5,794 nt of DNA from Candidatus Pelagibacter sp. TMED239. GTDB taxonomy: Bacteria; Pseudomonadota; Alphaproteobacteria; Pelagibacterales; Pelagibacteraceae. The stretch lies in the NCBI GenBank assembly GCA_002169475.2, contig NHKK02000022.1, forward strand, positions 7,713 through 13,506, read 5' to 3'. Below, piece by piece: positions 1 through 5,503 of the stretch. Numbering within the stretch: the first letter of the stretch is position 1; each line of letters opens with the position of its first letter. Below the pieces are notes generated by a model. It was not told the DNA's origin, searched no databases, and saw only the letters and a list, made by a program, of their open reading frames with translations. A program made the position numbers and the translations under genes.

Positions 1-37
1 AGCATCTAACATTATTTTAAAGGTGCTAGCAAACAAA

Positions 38-502
38 TTATTTTGATTTTGGATAAGACTTTTTGAGAATAAATCGATTGATAATTATACCAAAACTCAA
101 AATGATTATTGAACCTGATATAACTGGATTTAATATATAATCTGGTGACACACTTCCCATAATTACTATAATAGGATTTCCACCTGCTGGTGGATGAGTT
201 ACATTTAAAAATATCATTAAACCTACACCAAATCCTACTGCTAATGGTAATATTATATATAATGGTAAAGGTACTAAATACAAAAATATCATTCCTACAA
301 CAGTAGTAAGAAGATGACCAAAAAAAATATTTTTGGGCTGTGCAAATGGACTTTCTGGATACCCATACAGCAAAACCATAGATGATCCAAAAGAGGCAAT
401 TAAGAATATTCCAAATTCAGTTTTATAAGTTAATATAGTTAAAATACTTATTGTAATTACCGAAAATATACCAGCAAAGAAAGATTGTTTAAAATTACCC
501 AT
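38..502 (-). CDS. HPP-family integral membrane protein
   Basis: This is a 154-residue inner-membrane protein with about four hydrophobic segments (roughly residues 8-26, 30-47, 62-99 as one or two spans, and 122-145). The family signature is clear: THPPAGGNP at residues 102-110 contains the defining His-Pro-Pro (103-105), and FGSSMVLLYGYPESPFAQP at 38-56 is the other conserved HPP block. The length is normal for single-domain members. As established knowledge, cyanobacterial and chloroplast HPP proteins have been linked to nitrite transport, but most bacterial members are uncharacterised, so a small-anion transport role here is inference only. The ATG at 502 lies 7 bases after the NifU-like gene on the same strand, so the two are probably cotranscribed. 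No Shine-Dalgarno sequence precedes it. The family call is firm; the substrate is unknown. Confidence 0.88.
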   Translation of the reverse strand: MGNFKQSFFAGIFSVITISILTILTYKTEFGIFLIASFGSSMVLLYGYPESPFAQPKNIFFGHLLTTVVGMIFLYLVPLPLYIILPLAVGFGVGLMIFLNVTHPPAGGNPIIVIMGSVSPDYILNPVISGSIIILSFGIIINRFILKKSYPKSK

Positions 503-509
503 TTATAAA

Positions 510-908
510 TTAGATCGATACAATTTTTTTTACAGTTTTAAAAGGTAATAAAATACATTCTTTACGAGCTTTATTTTTGGATTTGAATAGTTTCTGCAAA
601 AGTTTCCATTTTTTTTTGATTATATCACTATTACCGTCAAAAAATAATTTTGCGTCATCACACAATTCATTTATTTTTGATTTTTTTTTATTAATCGAAA
701 TCTTGGATAATAAGCTTGCAGATGCCTGACAATAAACACAGCATTTACCCTGATAACCAAAATCAATAATTTTTTCTTCATCTATAATTAGATTTATTTG
801 CATTTCATCGCCACATAAAGGGTTTTTCAACTTTGAATAATGGGTATAATTTTTGACATATTTGTTGTTGTTGTTATCTGAAGCAATTTTAAGAATTTCT
901 AAATCCAT
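510..908 (-). CDS. NifU/SufU-like Fe-S cluster scaffold protein (NifU N-terminal domain)
   Basis: This 132-residue cytoplasmic protein resembles the NifU N-terminal/IscU/SufU scaffold fold, which assembles Fe-S clusters on three cysteines and an aspartate. The visible motifs match: NPLCGDEM at 29-36 supplies C32 and D34, GKCCVYCQASASLLS at 54-68 supplies the central cysteine, and RKECILLPFKTVKKIV at 115-130 supplies C118 in the usual helix. Oddities: the central block has three cysteines (C56, C57, C60) where the family typically has one. There is an Asn run at 12-15 encoded by four AAC repeats (864-875), and residues 98-116 are very lysine-rich. It is the first gene of a pair with the HPP gene. 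The ATG at 908 lies 19 bases from a perfect TATAAT on this strand. No cysteine desulfurase or other suf gene is visible, so whether it is a general scaffold or a specialised one is open. Confidence 0.82.
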   Translation of the reverse strand: MDLEILKIASDNNNNKYVKNYTHYSKLKNPLCGDEMQINLIIDEEKIIDFGYQGKCCVYCQASASLLSKISINKKKSKINELCDDAKLFFDGNSDIIKKKWKLLQKLFKSKNKARKECILLPFKTVKKIVSI

Positions 909-926
909 ACTAATTTATTATCTTAG

Positions 927-932
927 ATTATA
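927..932 (-). promoter_or_regulatory. Candidate -10 element for the NifU-like/HPP pair
   Basis: On the minus strand this is a perfect TATAAT, ending 18 bases before the ATG at 908. A matching -35 is poor: TACAAA at 950-955 with a 17-base spacer matches TTGACA at only three positions. AT-rich sequence yields such hexamers by chance. The support is mainly its position in the only gap upstream of this gene pair. Confidence 0.45.
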
Positions 933-938
933 TAAAAT

Positions 939-967
939 TTGAATACAATTTTGTATAAAGATCTAAT
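939..967 (+). promoter_or_regulatory. Candidate sigma70-type promoter for the DMT-amidinotransferase pair
   Basis: TTGAAT (939-944) and TCTAAT (962-967) are separated by 17 bases and match the consensus hexamers at four and five positions. A start near 974 would leave a leader of about 35 bases before the ATG at 1009. The -35 hexamer lies within the spacer of the opposing candidate promoter, so the two would compete for polymerase. The call rests on motif matching in AT-rich DNA and is therefore weak. Confidence 0.35.
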
Positions 968-1008
968 TTTTGTTGTAGTTCAAACTAATAAGAATTACAT
1001 ATTCAGAT

Positions 1009-1914
1009 ATGATAGAGCTAAGAAATGAAAAAATTGCTATACCTGTAGTTTTATTTGCAGGTCTTATTTGGTCATTTGGACCTCTCGTTGTTAGATACAT
1101 GGATGATCCTCAATTAGTTCCTTGGCAATATATTTTTGCTAGAGGACTAACAATCTTTATAGTTTTAAATCTTTATTTATTTTTTGAGGAGGGAAGCAAA
1201 TTTTATAAAAACTATTATAAAATAGGTTATTCGGGAATTATAGGTGGATTGGGCCTAGGTGTAGCGATGATTACTTTTATATATTCTATTACTAATACTA
1301 GTGCTGCCATTACATTACTTTGTTTGGCTGCTATGCCTTTTTTTACTGCTTTATTGGGGTTTTTATTTTTAAAAGAGAAAATTTCTTTAAATGTTTGGAT
1401 TGCAATAATTATGGCTACTATTGGTATAATAATAATTGCTTTAGGAAATACTGAAAAAAATTCATTAGCTGGATTAGTTTTTGGAATGACTTCTTCAATT
1501 GGATTTTCAGTTTTTTCTGTAACATTAAGATGGAGAAAAGAAACACCTAAATTTACTACAGTCGCTTTTTCAGGTTTATTTTGTGTTGTTGTTGCTACAA
1601 TTTTTTTAATTATCAAAGATGTGAGTTTTTTATCTACAAGCTATAATGGTGCGATGTTTTCTTTACATGGAACTTTGGTTTGTATGGGATTAATATTATA
1701 TTCTATAGGCTCTAAAGCTATACCAGCTGCTGAATTGACTTTACTTTCATTAACAGAAGTAATTGGGGGTATTTTTTGGGTGTGGCTACCTTTATTTGGT
1801 ATTAACGAAATACCAAACACCAACACTATCATTGGTGGTTTTTTTCTATTTATGTCTATAATTTATTATAGCCTAACAATTAAAACAAATAGAAGATTTA
1901 TTGCGTTAAATTAG
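1009..1914 (+). CDS. EamA/DMT-family transporter (10 TM)
   Basis: This 301-residue inner-membrane protein of the drug/metabolite transporter superfamily has two EamA repeats and about ten membrane spans. Repeat one covers roughly residues 9-146 and contains WSFGPLVVRYM (21-31), FARGL (43-47) and the conserved end of the repeat, AAMPFFTALLGFLFLKEKIS (107-126). Repeat two covers roughly 152-290 and contains IPAAELTLLSLTEVIGGIFW (238-257). The length is typical. DMT proteins of this kind usually export amino acids, amines or other small metabolites; the substrate cannot be read from the sequence. Its stop is only 3 bases before the amidinotransferase ATG, so the two are cotranscribed and probably translationally coupled, pointing to a substrate or product of that enzyme. 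It is clearly related to the DMT gene at 4611-5471. The ATG at 1009 has no convincing Shine-Dalgarno sequence. Confidence 0.92.
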   Translation: MIELRNEKIAIPVVLFAGLIWSFGPLVVRYMDDPQLVPWQYIFARGLTIFIVLNLYLFFEEGSKFYKNYYKIGYSGIIGGLGLGVAMITFIYSITNTSAAITLLCLAAMPFFTALLGFLFLKEKISLNVWIAIIMATIGIIIIALGNTEKNSLAGLVFGMTSSIGFSVFSVTLRWRKETPKFTTVAFSGLFCVVVATIFLIIKDVSFLSTSYNGAMFSLHGTLVCMGLILYSIGSKAIPAAELTLLSLTEVIGGIFWVWLPLFGINEIPNTNTIIGGFFLFMSIIYYSLTIKTNRRFIALN

Positions 1915-1917
1915 AAT

Positions 1918-3024
1918 ATGGAAACAATCGTTAATAGTTGGAATGAATGGGATCCTCTTAAACATGTAATTGTTGGAAAAGCTGATGGTTGTTGTATACC
2001 AGCTCCTGAACCAGCTTTAGATGCAAAAGTTCCAGAGGACTCAGATATGAAAGGTCAATATGGACCTAGAACAAAAGATACAATAGATAAAGCAAATGAA
2101 CTATTAAACAATTTTTCAAACATGTTAATCAAAAGAGGGATAAAAGTTGATAGACCTTTGCCTCTTAATTTTAATCAAGAAGTATCAACGCCAGATTGGA
2201 AAACCAAAAGTATGTTTGGATGTATGCCAGCTAGAGATGTAATTTTAACAGTAGGAAATGAAATGTTAGAGGCAACTATGAGCTATAGATGCAGATGGTT
2301 TGAATATCTAAACTATAGACCACTTATTCAAAAATATTATAATTCAGATCCAAATATGAGACATGAATCTGCTCCAAAACCTAGACTTACTGATGCTGAT
2401 TATAGAAAAGATTATCTATCAGATAAAATAGGAGATCAAAAAAGACTCGAATGGACTGCTAAAAAATTTTTTGTTACAACGGAAGAAGAGCCTCTTTTTG
2501 ATGCTGCTGACATACTAAGGTTTGGCAAGGATTTGGTTGTTCAGCACGGTTTTACAACAAATTTAAAAGGAATAGATTGGCTAAAGAGACATTTTAAAAA
2601 TCATAGAGTTCACGCTGTAAATTTTCCAGGAGATCCTTATCCAATTCATATTGATGCAACTTTTACACCTATTAGACCAGGTTTAATAATTAATAACCCA
2701 CAGAGAAAATTACCAGAAGCACAAAGAAAACTTTTTGAAAATAATGATTGGAAAATAATAGACTCAGCTCAACCTGCTCATAATTCACCACCACCATTAT
2801 GTTATTCTTCAGTTTGGTTATCAATGAATGTTTTGGTTTTAGATCCAAAAACAGTATGTGTAGAAAAGAGTGAAATTTACCAAGCAGAGCAATTAGATAA
2901 ACTTGGAATGGAAGTAATACCAGTAGATATGAGAGATGCGTATGCTTTTGGAGGAGGCCTTCATTGTTGTACTGCAGATGTTTATAGAGAAGGTAAATTA
3001 GAAGATTATTTTCCTAAGCAATAA
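1918..3024 (+). CDS. Amidinotransferase, arginine:glycine amidinotransferase (AGAT/GATM) family
   Basis: This 368-residue enzyme aligns along its whole length with the mature part of vertebrate AGAT (EC 2.1.4.1), which moves the amidino group of arginine to an amine acceptor through a Cys-amidino intermediate. The catalytic triad is present: D195 in FDAAD (194-198), H244 in HIDATF (244-249) and C350 in GGGLHC (345-350). They match human Asp254, His303 and Cys407 in order and near-identical spacing. D107, D246, R263 and the SS pair at 297-298 match human Asp170, Asp305, Arg322 and Ser354-355. The N-terminus opens with NSWNEWDPLKHVIVG (6-20), as in the family, supporting the ATG at 1918, and there is no signal peptide. 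The acceptor-site residues differ: Y241 and I243 stand where AGAT has Asn300 and Met302, so glycine may not be the acceptor. It is coupled to the upstream DMT gene. Family call firm; exact reaction uncertain. Confidence 0.93.
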   Translation: METIVNSWNEWDPLKHVIVGKADGCCIPAPEPALDAKVPEDSDMKGQYGPRTKDTIDKANELLNNFSNMLIKRGIKVDRPLPLNFNQEVSTPDWKTKSMFGCMPARDVILTVGNEMLEATMSYRCRWFEYLNYRPLIQKYYNSDPNMRHESAPKPRLTDADYRKDYLSDKIGDQKRLEWTAKKFFVTTEEEPLFDAADILRFGKDLVVQHGFTTNLKGIDWLKRHFKNHRVHAVNFPGDPYPIHIDATFTPIRPGLIINNPQRKLPEAQRKLFENNDWKIIDSAQPAHNSPPPLCYSSVWLSMNVLVLDPKTVCVEKSEIYQAEQLDKLGMEVIPVDMRDAYAFGGGLHCCTADVYREGKLEDYFPKQ

Positions 3025-3043
3025 TTAATTAGGATTTTTTTTT
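3012..3043 (+). terminator. Candidate intrinsic terminator of the amidinotransferase transcript
   Basis: TCCTAA (3012-3017) pairs perfectly with TTAGGA (3029-3034) around an 11-base loop, followed directly by nine T (3035-3043). The stem is short and holds only two G-C pairs, but the T tract is strong in the plus direction. The structure spans the amidinotransferase stop codon and the last codons of the opposing 75-residue gene. On the minus strand no T run follows the stem, so it should act in one direction only. Confidence 0.5.
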
Positions 3044-3252
3044 AAAAACTCAATATATTTTAAAACTTCATCAAATTTTTCGTCTTGGATGTCTTTATAA
3101 CTAGCATTGAATTTACTTTTGACACATATTGCTACATGAGCGTAGGGATTTCTTCCTTTTGGGTGATTTGGATGATCAGGTAATTGTCCTTGTAAATAAT
3201 CACCAGCTTCCTGGATAATTTTCCACAGTTTACTTGCGTTTTCTTTATTCAT
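3025..3252 (-). CDS. Small conserved-looking protein of unknown function, possible ORF6C-like C-terminal half
   Basis: This 75-residue soluble protein has no signal peptide or membrane span. It has an N-terminal amphipathic helix-like stretch (1-22), a His/Pro-rich linker LPDHPNHPKGRNPYAHVAI (24-42), then VKSKFNASYKDI (44-55) and a predicted helix with FDEVLKYIEFLKK (60-72). The composition and motif density look like a real, constrained gene rather than a chance frame. The second half recalls the ORF6C domain of phage antirepressors (a Lys-Phe, Ser-Tyr-Lys-Asp-Ile, acidic-aromatic helix pattern). That is a memory-based resemblance and needs a profile search. Its ATG lies 20 bases after the MFS stop on the same strand, so it probably ends that operon. 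Its stop codon directly abuts the amidinotransferase stop. No Shine-Dalgarno sequence is visible. Function unassigned. Confidence 0.75.
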   Translation of the reverse strand: MNKENASKLWKIIQEAGDYLQGQLPDHPNHPKGRNPYAHVAICVKSKFNASYKDIQDEKFDEVLKYIEFLKKNPN

Positions 3253-3272
3253 ACAAATTTACTATTTTATTC

Positions 3273-4553
3273 TTAAACTTCAGTTTTTTTTGGTTCTTCA
3301 ATTGGTTCAGTAGTTGGGTTTAGTTCAATTCCAGCAGGTGTAATAGTTTGAGGCATTGCAACAAATTGAGAGTCTGGATTATCTACTGTTGGTCTTATTT
3401 TCATTCTATAGATCCCAAAAACACCTATTAAAGAGTGAAAGAAAAATAAAAATACAAAAAAACCATTCGAACCAACTATATCCATAAATATTGAACATAG
3501 GAATGGACCACTCATTGCACCAAATCCAAAAACAAATTGAAGACCTGCACCAGCTGCTACAAATTTTTCTTTTGGAATATAATCATTAGTATGAGCTAAA
3601 ATTAATGAAAACATAGGTAAACTACAAAAAGAAAAAAGAATTAAAAAAATATAAAACCAAGTTTTGCTTGTTGCTAGCCCATCTGGTAAATACATTTGCC
3701 TTGATACAAAAATTGTGAGCAAGGCAAATATCGCTGCTCCAAATGTTGAAAAAATAATTACTTTCCTCCTATCGTATATATCTGATATTTTACCAACTGG
3801 AAATTGAGAGACTGCACCAGAAATTGCTAACAAAAAAGTAACAATTGAAATTTCTAATATAGTAAAATTCATTGAAGTCGCATAAACAGCTAATAAAGTA
3901 AATAAAGCAGACTGTATAGTTCCATAAAAAAAAGAACTTACCATTCCAAAAGGAGAAGATTCATAGAGATTTTTTAAACTCATAGCCTTAATTCTTTTAA
4001 AAGTTGGAGGTTTCTTTTTAGTTAATAATATAGGTATTAATGCTGCTGATGTAATAACTGAAATTAATATGAAAGGCTGAAAATTTGTAGGACTACTAAA
4101 GTTAAGTAAAAACATCCCAATACCCATAGAGCCATAAAGAATGACCATATATATTGACAAAACACTCCCTCTATTTTTATTACTTGATCTGTCATTTAGC
4201 CAACTTTCAGCAACAGTATAAATACAAACCATACTTATCCCAGTTAATACTCTTAATAAAAACCAAATAAATGGATTTATTAAAATAGAGTGTACTAAAA
4301 TTACTAATGAAGCTAATGATGCAAAAGCAGCAAAAACTCTAATGTGACCAACTCTAGAAATTATATTAGGAATAGTTGCTGCTCCTACGAAATATCCAAC
4401 AAAATAACCAGACATCATAAATCCAGTCGAAGTTAAGCTAAATTCTTCTTGAACTGCTCTAACACCTAGAAGTGATCCTTGAAAGCCATAGGCCATCATT
4501 ATGAAACCCATTCCTAAAAATAGTGCCCAAGAATTTTTTAAAACTTTATTCAT
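3273..4553 (-). CDS. Major facilitator superfamily transporter, YcaD-like
   Basis: This 426-residue inner-membrane transporter has about twelve spans in two halves joined by a basic cytoplasmic loop (179-194). The motif-A-like loop after span 2 is degenerate (SRVGHIR, 66-72). The equivalent in the second half is clearer (GKISDIYDRRKV, 254-265). AESWLNDRSSNKNRGSVLSIYM, split as 115-126 and 127-136, matches the pattern of the YcaD group (Val/Ala-Glu-Ser, then Asn-Arg-Gly), as do SQFPVGKISD (249-258) and GAMSGP (345-350). The last 40 residues form a soluble Pro/Glu-rich tail (TEPIEEPKKTEV, 415-426). The substrate is unknown; YcaD-type proteins are poorly characterised. It starts 57 bases after the upstream DMT gene with a possible promoter of its own, and is followed after 20 bases by the 75-residue gene. 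The ATG at 4553 gives a normal N-terminus for the family. Confidence 0.9.
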   Translation of the reverse strand: MNKVLKNSWALFLGMGFIMMAYGFQGSLLGVRAVQEEFSLTSTGFMMSGYFVGYFVGAATIPNIISRVGHIRVFAAFASLASLVILVHSILINPFIWFLLRVLTGISMVCIYTVAESWLNDRSSNKNRGSVLSIYMVILYGSMGIGMFLLNFSSPTNFQPFILISVITSAALIPILLTKKKPPTFKRIKAMSLKNLYESSPFGMVSSFFYGTIQSALFTLLAVYATSMNFTILEISIVTFLLAISGAVSQFPVGKISDIYDRRKVIIFSTFGAAIFALLTIFVSRQMYLPDGLATSKTWFYIFLILFSFCSLPMFSLILAHTNDYIPKEKFVAAGAGLQFVFGFGAMSGPFLCSIFMDIVGSNGFFVFLFFFHSLIGVFGIYRMKIRPTVDNPDSQFVAMPQTITPAGIELNPTTEPIEEPKKTEV

Positions 4554-4574
4554 AAATTTGCAGTAATTATTTCG

Positions 4575-4590
4575 GATTTATTATTAAATC
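4575..4590. repeat. Short perfect inverted repeat in the DMT-MFS gap
   Basis: GATTTA (4575-4580) and TAAATC (4585-4590) are perfect inverted arms around a four-base spacer TTAT. The repeat overlaps the candidate -10 of the MFS gene, the position expected for a small repressor operator. A repeat this short and AT-rich can arise by chance. Confidence 0.3.
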
Positions 4591-4608
4591 AAGTCTTTAT
4601 TATGACAG
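4580..4608 (-). promoter_or_regulatory. Candidate internal promoter for the MFS and 75-residue genes
   Basis: On the minus strand, CTGTCA (4603-4608) and AATAAT (4580-4585) are 17 bases apart and match the -35 and -10 consensus at four and five positions. Transcription would start about 20 bases before the ATG at 4553. The 57-base gap is longer than the other same-strand gaps here (3-32 bases), which agrees with a promoter but does not prove one. Confidence 0.3.
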
Positions 4609-4610
4609 TC

Positions 4611-5471
4611 TTAAGAATTTTTAAGCTTCATAAATGAATGGATAGCTATAGTTATAATTATAATAAAACCACCCTGAAGAGTCTCTAGACTTGGTTGTTC
4701 TTTGATTATAAGCCAAACCCAAATTGGTCCAATTATTGTTTCTAAAAGAAAGAAAAGATTAACTTCAGCAGCCGGTATAAATCTAGGTGCTATAGTGACT
4801 AAAACAAAAGGGATTGCTACACATAAGATACACATCAAGGGCACTATAATGAGATCTTTTTCAACCAAAGCAAAGCTTTGGACAAAAAATAATGCGAATA
4901 TAGCAACAAGTAACTTACCAACTACAGCTGCTGGCACCAAGTTTTTTGATTTAGCTGATCTTATAGTTACAGCCCCTATAGCTAAACCTAATGCCGTAAC
5001 CAAACCCAAAATATCTCCTAAAATATTACCTATTTTTAATGAGTCATAAAAAATATAAAGAGCTGCAACAAAAGTAATAAATATAGCAAACCAAGTCTTT
5101 TTATCAGGAATTTCTTTTAAAAATAATGCTCCTAGGATTGCTGATAACATTGGTGCCATTGCTATCATTACTAAAGTATTAGCTACATTTGTATTTTGAA
5201 TAGAAACGACAAAAGTAATATTAGTTATTGTAAAAGTTCCAATGTAAATAAGACCATGATAGCCACTTGAGAAAAGTATTTTAAAAAAACTCATTTTATA
5301 AATAATGAGCATTCCTAGAAATACTGTTAAAAATGGAATTATACCTCTATAAAAAACTAAACCCCAAGTACCAACATTAGAAAGTCTTATAAATAAAGAG
5401 TCTGGAGTAATAAACATTACAGCAATAAATGCTAATAAAGACCCTTTTTGTTGATCAGTTAAATTATTCAA
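4611..5471 (-). CDS. EamA/DMT-family transporter with TTG start (10 TM)
   Basis: This 286-residue inner-membrane transporter has two EamA repeats and about ten spans. Repeat one covers roughly residues 10-142, with SLFIRL (25-30), FYRGIIPF (40-47) and AMAPMLSAILGALFLKE (104-120). Repeat two covers roughly 150-282, with IPAAEVNLFFLLETIIGPIW (232-251). It shares the PAAE-x-L/N and IWVWL blocks and overall layout with the DMT protein at 1009-1914, so the two are homologues, but moderately diverged. The start codon is TTG at 5471. No ATG occurs in frame between the upstream in-frame stop and this point, and GAAAGG lies 9 bases before it. The next Met (residue 19) would cut into the first span. 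The gene begins 32 bases after the HD-domain gene on the same strand and probably belongs to its operon. Substrate unknown; small-metabolite efflux is the family default. Confidence 0.9.
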   Translation of the reverse strand: MNNLTDQQKGSLLAFIAVMFITPDSLFIRLSNVGTWGLVFYRGIIPFLTVFLGMLIIYKMSFFKILFSSGYHGLIYIGTFTITNITFVVSIQNTNVANTLVMIAMAPMLSAILGALFLKEIPDKKTWFAIFITFVAALYIFYDSLKIGNILGDILGLVTALGLAIGAVTIRSAKSKNLVPAAVVGKLLVAIFALFFVQSFALVEKDLIIVPLMCILCVAIPFVLVTIAPRFIPAAEVNLFFLLETIIGPIWVWLIIKEQPSLETLQGGFIIIITIAIHSFMKLKNS

Positions 5472-5480
5472 GCTTTTAGA

Positions 5481-5486
5481 CCTTTC
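5481..5486 (-). promoter_or_regulatory. Ribosome binding site supporting the TTG start
   Basis: GAAAGG on the minus strand lies 9 bases before the TTG at 5471. It is the only good Shine-Dalgarno-like sequence before any gene in this window, and it favours TTG over the internal ATG at residue 19. Confidence 0.55.
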
Positions 5487-5503
5487 AAAGAATTTTAAAA
5501 TTA

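Noticed and set aside
1..12. ATG TTA GAT GCT on the minus strand at the left edge, possible start of a further gene after the HPP gene
   Set aside because: Only four codons are visible and there is no ribosome binding site, so it cannot be supported from this window, though the position fits an operon continuing left.
24..31. Eight-base palindrome TGCTAGCA downstream of the HPP gene
   Set aside because: It has no loop and no following T run on the minus strand, so it is not a terminator; likely chance.
681..689. Run of nine T on the plus strand
   Set aside because: It lies within the NifU-like gene, encodes lysines on the other strand, and has no adjoining stem, so it is not a terminator.
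909..1008. Possible riboswitch leader upstream of the DMT-amidinotransferase pair
   Set aside because: The gap is only 100 bases, nearly all A/T, and shows no conserved glycine or guanidine riboswitch core or stable stems.
1227..1616. Open frame of 129 codons on the minus strand inside the first DMT gene
   Set aside because: It is antisense to a well-supported transporter, has no family motif, and reflects codon bias of the real gene.
1641..1832. Open frame of 63 codons on the minus strand inside the first DMT gene
   Set aside because: Antisense shadow with no motif, no ribosome binding site and full overlap with conserved EamA sequence.
4702..5049. Open frame of 115 codons on the plus strand inside the second DMT gene
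   Set aside because: Antisense shadow of the transporter; its composition is a mirror of membrane-span codons and shows no domain.
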